Shown here: piece after piece, positions 1 to 4,161 of the stretch | How the letters are laid out: each line of letters opens with the position of its first letter | How positions within the stretch are numbered: position 1 is the first letter of the stretch | Source of the DNA: an uncultured Clostridia bacterium | GTDB taxonomy: Bacteria > Bacillota > Clostridia > UBA1381 | Length of the DNA: 5,663 nt | NCBI GenBank assembly: GCA_934454745.1 | Contig: CAKSGP010000108.1 | Span: 1-5,663 of the forward strand | Direction: 5' to 3' | Made by a program: the position numbers and the translations under genes | Notes under the pieces: model-generated | Seen by the model: the letters and a program-made list of their open reading frames with translations, nothing else | What the model was told of the DNA's origin: nothing | Database searches by the model: none

Positions 1-1193
1 ATATAGTTTGCGGTTTTACCCTCATAAAGACCATCATCACTTCGTGTTTCAAAAAGAACCTCTGCGGTTTTGCCTATATGGGATTTTAAGAAATTATCAC
101 GTGATTTATTTGTCGCCTCGATTATAAGCTTTGAACGTGCTTCCTTAACTTCGGGAGCAACCTGTTCGGGACGGCGTGCGGCAGGCGTACCACGTCTTGG
201 GGAATATTGGAACACGTGAGCCTCCGAAAACGCAATTTTGTTAACAAATTCAAGAGTCTGGTTAAACTCCTCATCTGTTTCTCCTGCAAAGCCTGTCATT
301 ATATCCGTTGTTATTGCACAGTCGTAAAAAGCTTCCCTTAAGCCTGATACAACCTCCTCAAACTGTGCGGTTGTGTAATGGCGATTCATTCGCTCAAGGG
401 TGGCATCACAGCCTGCCTGTAATGAAATGTGAAAATGGGGACAGAGCTTTTTGCAGTCCTTAATAGCATTAACAAAATCACGGTTTAGTGTCATCGGCTC
501 AATTGATGAAAGACGGATTCTCTTTATTCCGTCAATTTTATCCACCTTGCATAGCAAGCTTTCAAGAGAGGTATTGCCACGGTCCTTTCCGTATGATGCT
601 ACGTGAATACCTGTAAGAACTATTTCTTTATAGCCGGCATCTGCAAGTGTTTCTATTTCGTCGATTATATCCTTTTCGCATCGGCTCCTTATAGGTCCTC
701 TCGTGTACGGAATAATGCAATAGGAACAAAACTGAGAACAGCCGTCCTGTATTTTTATATATGCACGTGTGCGTCCGTGTGTGCAACGTATTGTTAAATC
801 TTCATATTCGTGATTATCCATTACACCGCTTACGGCATTAAGCTTGCTTGTGCTGTCTATATGCTTTATAAGGTTCAAAATTGAGCCCTTGTCTTTTGTA
901 CCAAGTACAAGGTTAACTCCCTCAATATCAAGTACCTCTTCCGGTGCACTTTGAGAATAACAGCCCATAACGGCAATTATGCTGTCGGGATTGATCTTTC
1001 TTGCGCGGCGGATAATCTGACGTGATTTTCTATCACTCATAGACGTAACCGAGCAGGTATTTATGATATATATATCAGCCTTTTCGTTAAAAGGGACTAT
1101 ATCAAAACCATCGTCGGAAAAAAGCTCCGTAACGGCTTCTGTTTCGTATTGATTTACCTTACAGCCAAGTGTGTAGAATGCGACAGATCTCAT
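1..1193 (-). CDS. mtaB: tRNA (t6A37) methylthiotransferase MtaB, partial (C-terminus beyond left edge)
   Basis: Radical SAM enzyme of the MiaB/RimO/MtaB methylthiotransferase family. MtaB adds a methylthio group to C2 of N6-threonylcarbamoyladenosine at position 37 of ANN-decoding tRNAs, in the cytoplasm. I translated 397 codons from the ATG at 1193-1191. The N-terminal UPF0004 domain (about 1-110) has its three iron-sulfur cysteines: C11 in GCKVNQYE, C47 in INTCSVT and C78 in MGCYSQ. The radical SAM motif DGCSQFCSYCIIPY gives C152, C156 and C159 of CxxxCxxC. RTRAYIKIQDGC ahead of it and EPMTLN, HISLQAGCD and TGFAGETDEEF after it are typical of MtaB rather than MiaB or RimO. The cut falls about 30 residues into the C-terminal stretch that begins IGKTAEVLFE, the start of the TRAM domain. 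The family is usually about 430 residues, so little is missing. A GGAGGA box (1203-1198) lies 4 nt before the start. The family is certain; MtaB over a paralogue is very likely. Confidence 0.95.
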   Translation of the reverse strand, partial: MRSVAFYTLGCKVNQYETEAVTELFSDDGFDIVPFNEKADIYIINTCSVTSMSDRKSRQIIRRARKINPDSIIAVMGCYSQSAPEEVLDIEGVNLVLGTKDKGSILNLIKHIDSTSKLNAVSGVMDNHEYEDLTIRCTHGRTRAYIKIQDGCSQFCSYCIIPYTRGPIRSRCEKDIIDEIETLADAGYKEIVLTGIHVASYGKDRGNTSLESLLCKVDKIDGIKRIRLSSIEPMTLNRDFVNAIKDCKKLCPHFHISLQAGCDATLERMNRHYTTAQFEEVVSGLREAFYDCAITTDIMTGFAGETDEEFNQTLEFVNKIAFSEAHVFQYSPRRGTPAARRPEQVAPEVKEARSKLIIEATNKSRDNFLKSHIGKTAEVLFETRSDDGLYEGKTANY

Positions 1194-1229
1194 ATATTCC
1201 TCCAATAATAAAAAGTATGCGTTAGCATT

Positions 1230-1258
1230 ATTATATAAAATTTTGGGCAAAATTTCAA
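1230..1258 (-). promoter_or_regulatory. SigA-type promoter of mtaB
   Basis: Read on the minus strand, TTGAAA (1258-1253) and a perfect TATAAT (1235-1230) are separated by exactly 17 bp. The -10 box ends 36 bp before the mtaB ATG, and the GGAGGA ribosome binding site follows. This is a near-consensus vegetative promoter, which suits a housekeeping tRNA-modification gene. Its -35 box lies 6 bp from the -35 box of the divergent promoter. Confidence 0.7.
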
Positions 1259-1264
1259 TAGGTA

Positions 1265-1293
1265 TTGACGAAATTAAAAAAAAGGTGTATTAT
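1265..1293 (+). promoter_or_regulatory. SigA-type promoter of the HPr-like gene
   Basis: TTGACG (1265-1270) and TATTAT (1288-1293) are 17 bp apart. Each matches the vegetative consensus at five of six positions. Transcription would start near 1300, giving a leader of about 50 nt before the ATG at 1350. An overlapping TATATT at 1291-1296 has a 20 bp spacer and is less likely to be the -10. Confidence 0.7.
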
Positions 1294-1300
1294 ATTAGTG

Positions 1301-1315
1301 TGGATAGAATATCCA
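1301..1315 (+). other. Small hairpin at the predicted 5' end of the HPr-like mRNA
   Basis: TGGATA, loop GAA and TATCCA form a perfect 6-bp stem that begins within one or two bases of the transcription start predicted from the promoter at 1265-1293. A 5'-terminal stem-loop can protect an mRNA from decay. A run of six T begins 4 bases after the stem, but the stem is AT-rich and too weak for a convincing terminator. The function is inferred. Confidence 0.4.
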
Positions 1316-1349
1316 TAGTTTTTTAAGACCTATGAGGAGGTAGAGAAAA

Positions 1350-1580
1350 ATGGTAGAATTTGAGATGAATTTGAGCTCAATCAATGATGTTAAGGATTTT
1401 GTTAACACAGTAAGCAGATATGATTTTGATGTAGATCTAGTATCAGGCAGATACATAGTTGATGCAAAGTCAATTATGGGTATATTCAGCCTTGACCTTT
1501 CAAAACCGATTCAGGTAAAGGTGCACGCTGAGGATGCGTCAGAGTTTCTTGCACAGATTGATAAATTTATAGTCAAATAA
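1350..1580 (+). CDS. HPr-like protein lacking the active-site histidine
   Basis: A 76-residue protein that aligns without gaps to the HPr phosphocarrier fold. The clearest match is DAKSIMGIFSLDL (38-50), which corresponds to the HPr Ser46 helix with Ser41 in the regulatory position. YDFDVDL (24-30) also matches, and KVHAED (57-62) fits the last strand. The GLHARPA-type segment holding the phosphorylated His15 is absent: the aligned stretch reads SSINDVKD, and the only histidine is H59 near the C-terminus. It therefore should not carry phosphate from Enzyme I to sugar permeases. It could be a Crh-like regulatory protein acting through Ser41, or a fold put to some other use; neither is shown here. 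No PTS gene lies nearby. The start is supported by AGGAGG (1335-1340) with a 9-nt spacer. It appears monocistronic, with its own promoter and two terminators after it. Confidence 0.85.
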   Translation: MVEFEMNLSSINDVKDFVNTVSRYDFDVDLVSGRYIVDAKSIMGIFSLDLSKPIQVKVHAEDASEFLAQIDKFIVK

Positions 1581-1592
1581 TAAAGACAAAAT

Positions 1593-1630
1593 AAAAAACG
1601 GTAGGTCACGCAGGACTTGCCGTTTTTTTT
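1593..1630 (+). terminator. Intrinsic terminator of the HPr-like gene, first of two
   Basis: ACGGTAGGTC (1598-1607) pairs with GACTTGCCGT (1614-1623) over ten positions, two of them G-U, around the loop ACGCAG. Eight T follow or end the stem (1623-1630) and six A precede it (1593-1598). The A tract makes it potentially bidirectional. It begins 17 bp after the stop codon. Confidence 0.88.
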
Positions 1631-1647
1631 GTTACACATTTTATATC

Positions 1648-1674
1648 AGCGATCGAATATCGGTCGCTTTTTTT
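1648..1674 (+). terminator. Second tandem intrinsic terminator
   Basis: AGCGATC (1648-1654) pairs with GGTCGCT (1662-1668), with one G-U pair and a 7-nt loop. Seven T follow (1668-1674). It sits 17 bp after the T tract of the first terminator and immediately before the spoIIGA control region, so it would insulate the sporulation operon from read-through. Confidence 0.8.
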
Positions 1675-1676
1675 GT

Positions 1677-1693
1677 TGTCTTAATTTGTCGTC
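1677..1693 (+). promoter_or_regulatory. Possible pair of degenerate upstream Spo0A boxes
   Basis: TGTCTTA (1677-1683) and TGTCGTC (1687-1693) each match the Spo0A box TGTCGAA at five of seven positions and are exactly 10 bp apart, one helical turn. They lie upstream of two perfect boxes, in the opposite orientation. Either match alone would be unremarkable; the spacing and location make them worth listing at low confidence. Confidence 0.3.
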
Positions 1694-1705
1694 AACTTTT
1701 ATCCA

Positions 1706-1725
1706 TTCGACACGCAAATTCGACA
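1706..1725 (+). promoter_or_regulatory. Two perfect Spo0A boxes upstream of spoIIGA
   Basis: TTCGACA occurs at 1706-1712 and again at 1719-1725. Each is the exact reverse complement of the Spo0A box TGTCGAA, in direct repeat 13 bp apart. The second extends to ATTCGACAAA, matching the longer consensus. Spo0A~P is the master response regulator of sporulation entry and activates spoIIG in Bacillus from boxes at this position. The second box overlaps the place where RNA polymerase would contact the -35 region, as expected for activation from within a poor -35. Confidence 0.8.
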
Positions 1726-1752
1726 AATTGTGAGCCGGCTTAGTAGTATAAT
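1719..1752 (+). promoter_or_regulatory. spoIIG-type, Spo0A-dependent promoter
   Basis: A perfect TATAAT at 1747-1752 lies 32 bp before the spoIIGA ATG. No -35 resembling TTGACA lies at 16-18 bp; the bases there read CAAATT at 17 bp. The best candidate is TTCGAC (1719-1724), 22 bp from the -10 and embedded in a Spo0A box. The spoIIG promoter of Bacillus subtilis is known for SigA dependence, an unusual 22-bp spacer and activation by Spo0A~P, so this appears to be its counterpart. Transcription would begin near 1759. Confidence 0.75.
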
Positions 1753-1762
1753 GTGTTTACAG

Positions 1763-1777
1763 CTTCCGAAACGGAGG
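1763..1777 (+). promoter_or_regulatory. Hairpin covering the spoIIGA ribosome binding site
   Basis: CTTCCG (1763-1768) pairs with CGGAGG (1772-1777), loop AAA and one G-U pair. The 3' arm contains the GGAGG ribosome binding site (1773-1777), 7 nt from the ATG at 1785. With transcription starting near 1759, the hairpin would sit almost at the mRNA 5' end, where it could lower translation or stabilise the message. The pairing is visible; the effect is inferred. Confidence 0.45.
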
Positions 1778-1784
1778 TGGCACA

Positions 1785-2540
1785 ATGGTAATTTATGCAG
1801 ATGTTGTTTTTATTGTAAATCTCATATCAACTTGTACATTGATTTTTGCTTATTCTGCTATAGTTGGCGGTAGATGCATAATATGGCGTGTGCTTTTAGC
1901 ATCGGTTGGGGCAGGACTATACGCCGTTATTGAACAGGTGTTTGCTATACCTGCCATTTTAAGAATAGCAATGATGCTTTTAGTAATATTAATCACCTTC
2001 GGCAAAAAAGGGGTTTTTATAAATACTGCCCGTTTCGGACTTTTTACGTTAGCGGTTGAGGCGGTTTTTATGTTGATTGCAATACTTTTTGGTAAAAATA
2101 TGTATATTGCAGGCAAAGGTGTAACCGTATTTTCCGGCAGTCTGTTTGGCGGTGTAATATATGCAGTTTCTTATCCTGTTCTTTTTATGGCACAAAAACT
2201 AATAAAAAGATACAGACAAAAAAGGATAGTGCATATTGAAATAGGGGGACATAAAATAACCCTTTCTCTCCTTTATGACAGCGGAAATCTGCTTAAATAT
2301 AAGGGAGTGAGCGTTGCAGTTGTATCCTGGGACAGATTAAAGGAGATTTATCCTGATAAAAGCTATGATGAATTTGTTATATCAGCAGAGGAGCGAACGA
2401 TTTTTAATACTGTCGGAAAAGGCGGGATTCTACCACTCATAACGCCTGATAAGGCAACATTAAACGGTATTGATATAACAATAAAAATTGCAGTTGTCGA
2501 TCGCTGTTTTAAAGATTATGACGGAGTGCTCGGAGGTTAG
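1785..2540 (+). CDS. spoIIGA: Sporulation sigma-E factor-processing peptidase SpoIIGA
   Basis: Membrane-embedded aspartic protease that removes the pro-sequence of SigE in the mother cell once a SpoIIR signal arrives from the forespore. The N-terminal 140 residues are hydrophobic, with about five likely membrane helices (near 4-26, 33-54, 57-72, 83-102 and 117-136), ending in the basic stretch KLIKRYRQKR. The C-terminal soluble domain carries LLYDSGNLL, with D165 of DSGN in the place of the catalytic Asp183 of the Bacillus enzyme. TVGKGGILPLITPD (209-222) matches the conserved VG-rich segment. At 251 residues it is shorter than the Bacillus protein (309). The linker after DSGN is reduced, and it ends at DYDGVLGG just where relatives read roughly YDALLHP and continue about 15 residues. 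The start is fixed by GGAGG, 7 nt upstream. sigE, its substrate gene, follows after 22 bp. Confidence 0.93.
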   Translation: MVIYADVVFIVNLISTCTLIFAYSAIVGGRCIIWRVLLASVGAGLYAVIEQVFAIPAILRIAMMLLVILITFGKKGVFINTARFGLFTLAVEAVFMLIAILFGKNMYIAGKGVTVFSGSLFGGVIYAVSYPVLFMAQKLIKRYRQKRIVHIEIGGHKITLSLLYDSGNLLKYKGVSVAVVSWDRLKEIYPDKSYDEFVISAEERTIFNTVGKGGILPLITPDKATLNGIDITIKIAVVDRCFKDYDGVLGG

Positions 2541-2562
2541 TTTTGAAAGGAATGGAAATAAA

Positions 2563-3276
2563 ATGCAGTTCATAAAAAATTTTGCAAAACGGTTTATATA
2601 CATAAAGAGCGAAATATGCGATGTTGCCGATGTTTTCTATATATGCGGAAGCGATGTTCTGCCTCCGCCTTTATCAAGAAGCGAGGAGGAGTTGCTTATA
2701 AAACAACTTGAAACGGGAGATAATTCTGTAAAAGGAGAATTAACGGAGCGAAACCTTCGGCTTGTTGTATATATTGCAAAGAAGTTTGAAAATACAGGGA
2801 TTAATGTTGAGGACTTGATTTCAATAGGCACAATCGGTCTTATAAAATCAATAAACACCTTTAAGCCTAATAAAAATATAAAGCTTGCAACTTATGCTTC
2901 AAGATGTATTGAAAACGAGATTTTAATGTATTTAAGAAAGAACTCCCAAAGGCGAATGGAAATATCAATTGATGAACCCCTTAACGTTGACTGGGACGGA
3001 AATGAACTGCTGCTTTCGGACATATTAGGGACAGATAATGACGTTATTTGCCGTAATATAGAGGAGGAGGTTGACCGTGAGCTGTTAAAAAAAGCCTTAA
3101 CAAAGCTGACACCTCGTGAACGAGAGATAATGGAGATGCGATTCGGACTTAACAAGGTTAAATCAAAAACACAAAAAGAGGTAGCGGATTTACTTGGCAT
3201 ATCTCAATCCTACATATCCCGTCTTGAAAAACGGATTATCAATCGGCTTCGCCGTGAAATTGTAAAAATGAGCTGA
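2563..3276 (+). CDS. sigE: RNA polymerase sporulation sigma factor SigE (pro-sigma-E)
   Basis: Early mother-cell sigma factor, made inactive and activated when SpoIIGA cleaves its N-terminus. The protein is 237 residues, against 239 in B. subtilis. Residues 1-25 form the pro-sequence with a basic amphipathic start (KNFAKRF). By alignment with the Bacillus VYYIGGSE site, cleavage should fall in DVFYICGSD, probably between F25 and Y26. DVLPPPLS (31-38) is a SigE hallmark. Region 2 spans about 62-127 (NLRLVVYIAKKFENTGI, DLISIGTIGLIK, LATYASRCIENEI), followed by DEPLNVDWDGNELLLSD (138-153). Region 4 has its helix-turn-helix at about 203-225 (TQKEVADLLGISQSYISRLE). The ATG at 2563 gives the normal length and has an AAGGA box (2547-2551). 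The frame stays open upstream to an ATG at 2488 inside spoIIGA, but that start has no ribosome binding site and adds 25 unrelated residues. Transcription is presumably from the spoIIG promoter. Confidence 0.97.
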   Translation: MQFIKNFAKRFIYIKSEICDVADVFYICGSDVLPPPLSRSEEELLIKQLETGDNSVKGELTERNLRLVVYIAKKFENTGINVEDLISIGTIGLIKSINTFKPNKNIKLATYASRCIENEILMYLRKNSQRRMEISIDEPLNVDWDGNELLLSDILGTDNDVICRNIEEEVDRELLKKALTKLTPREREIMEMRFGLNKVKSKTQKEVADLLGISQSYISRLEKRIINRLRREIVKMS

Positions 3277-3283
3277 CAAAAAA

Positions 3284-3352
3284 CCGGCCATAGCGTTACA
3301 TAGGGCAGATAGAAATCTGCCCATATACAAAAGGAGGAAATGCTATGACCGG
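3284..3352 (+). promoter_or_regulatory. Nested inverted repeat that can bury the sigG start codon
   Basis: CCGGCCATAGC (3284-3294) is complementary at ten of eleven positions to GCTATGACCGG (3342-3352), which contains the sigG ATG (3345-3347). The stem can extend inward with G3295-U3341, U3296-A3340 and U3297-A3339, right up to the AGGAGG ribosome binding site (3332-3337). Inside lies a perfect 8-bp hairpin, GGGCAGAT (3303-3310), loop AGAA, ATCTGCCC (3315-3322). No T tract follows, so it is not an intrinsic terminator. Folded, it would place the start codon in a long stem. I recall a translation-limiting leader hairpin being described for B. subtilis sigG, which would make this a parallel solution. 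Confidence 0.65.
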
Positions 3353-4115
3353 CAAGGTTGTTATATGCGGGGTAAACACTTCAACATTACCCGTTTTATC
3401 GAAAAAAGAGAAAGAAGAACTGTTTGTAAAAATAAAGCAGGGAGATACAGAGGCGAGGGACACATTTATAAAAGGTAATCTACGGCTTGTCCTGAGCGTT
3501 ATACAAAGATTTTCGTCCCGAGGCGAAAATCCCGACGATTTGTTTCAGGTAGGCTGTATCGGACTTATAAAAGCAATAGACAATTTTGATACAACTGTCG
3601 GTGTACAGTTTTCTACGTATGCTGTACCCATGATTATAGGCGAGGTACGCAGATTTTTGCGTGATGAAGGACCCATACGTGTGAGCCGATCCTTAAAGGA
3701 TATTGCCTATAAGGCTATGCGTGCAAAGGAGCAATTTATAGGTAAAAATATGCGAGAGCCTACAATAGAGGAGCTTGCAAAGGAAATAGATATTCCTAAA
3801 GAGGATATAGTTTTCGCTCTTGATGCAGTGAGCGATCCTGTGTCGCTTTTTGAACCTGTTTATCACGATGGCGGTGAAACACTCTATGTTATGGACCAAA
3901 TCAGGGACACTAAAAATACCGATACAAACTGGATTGAATCAATTGCCTTAAACGAGGCGATGAAGCATCTTGATGAGCGTGAAAAGCATATTCTTAATCT
4001 GCGTTTCTTTTGCGGTAAAACACAAATGGAGGTAGCAGAGGAAATCGGTATAAGCCAGGCACAGGTATCAAGGCTTGAAAAATCAGCACTAAAATCAATG
4101 CGGAAGTATGTGTGA
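3345..4115 (+). CDS. sigG: RNA polymerase sporulation sigma factor SigG
   Basis: Late forespore-specific sigma factor; it directs genes for spore DNA protection and germination after engulfment. The protein is 256 residues, near the usual 260. The N-terminal signature VICGVNTSTLPVL (6-18) marks SigG rather than SigF. Region 2 covers about 45-107 (NLRLVLSVIQRF, DLFQVGCIGLIKAIDNFD, FSTYAVPMIIGEVRRFLRD). Region 3 is at about 112-170 (IRVSRSLKDIAYKA, FALDAVSDPVSLFEP). YHDGGETLYVMDQI follows. Region 4 has its helix-turn-helix at 226-246 (TQMEVAEEIGISQAQVSRLEK). The start is supported by AGGAGG (3332-3337) with a 7-nt spacer. The gene follows sigE after 68 bp containing the nested inverted repeat. 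I found no convincing SigF/SigG-type promoter in that gap, although in Bacillus sigG has one. Lys43 aligns with Asn45 of the Bacillus protein, a position I recall as important for anti-sigma contact. Confidence 0.97.
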   Translation: MTGKVVICGVNTSTLPVLSKKEKEELFVKIKQGDTEARDTFIKGNLRLVLSVIQRFSSRGENPDDLFQVGCIGLIKAIDNFDTTVGVQFSTYAVPMIIGEVRRFLRDEGPIRVSRSLKDIAYKAMRAKEQFIGKNMREPTIEELAKEIDIPKEDIVFALDAVSDPVSLFEPVYHDGGETLYVMDQIRDTKNTDTNWIESIALNEAMKHLDEREKHILNLRFFCGKTQMEVAEEIGISQAQVSRLEKSALKSMRKYV

Positions 4116-4140
4116 CATTAAAAAAATGACTGCATATTAT
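4112..4140 (+). promoter_or_regulatory. Possible weak promoter of asnB overlapping the sigG stop
   Basis: GTGACA (4112-4117) and TATTAT (4135-4140) are 17 bp apart and each matches the SigA consensus at five of six positions. The predicted start near 4147 would fall inside the AAGGAG ribosome binding site (4146-4151), leaving only about 15 nt of leader, which argues against it. The overlapping CATATTA (4133-4139) also resembles a SigG -10, but no -35 lies at the right distance. Confidence 0.3.
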
Positions 4141-4161
4141 AGTTTAAGGAGTGTGATTATA

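Noticed and set aside
603..797. Plus-strand open frame opposite mtaB
   Set aside because: It lies inside the radical SAM domain of mtaB on the other strand, has no ribosome binding site, and its product is low-complexity and cysteine-rich with no recognisable motif.
1850..2116. Minus-strand open frame opposite spoIIGA, and similar ones opposite sigE and sigG
   Set aside because: All are antisense shadows of strongly conserved genes, with no ribosome binding site or family signature of their own.
2488..2562. N-terminal extension of sigE by 25 codons from an ATG inside spoIIGA
   Set aside because: No ribosome binding site precedes it, the added residues match nothing in SigE, and the ATG at 2563 gives the normal family length with a purine-rich box upstream.
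2521..2562. Frameshift joining spoIIGA to a longer C-terminus
   Set aside because: Reading past the TAG at 2538 in the same frame meets TGA within two codons. The sigE-frame extension does not resemble a SpoIIGA tail, so the short end looks genuine.
3255..3310. SigF- or SigG-type promoter directly upstream of sigG
   Set aside because: CATA-like words at 3289 and 3299 have no matching -35 at about 15-17 bp. GTAAA at 3262 is 22 bp from the first of them, which is too far.
3303..3322. Perfect 8-bp hairpin as a terminator between sigE and sigG
   Set aside because: It is followed by ATATACAAAAGGAGG with no T tract, so it cannot act as an intrinsic terminator; it is better read as part of the sigG leader structure.
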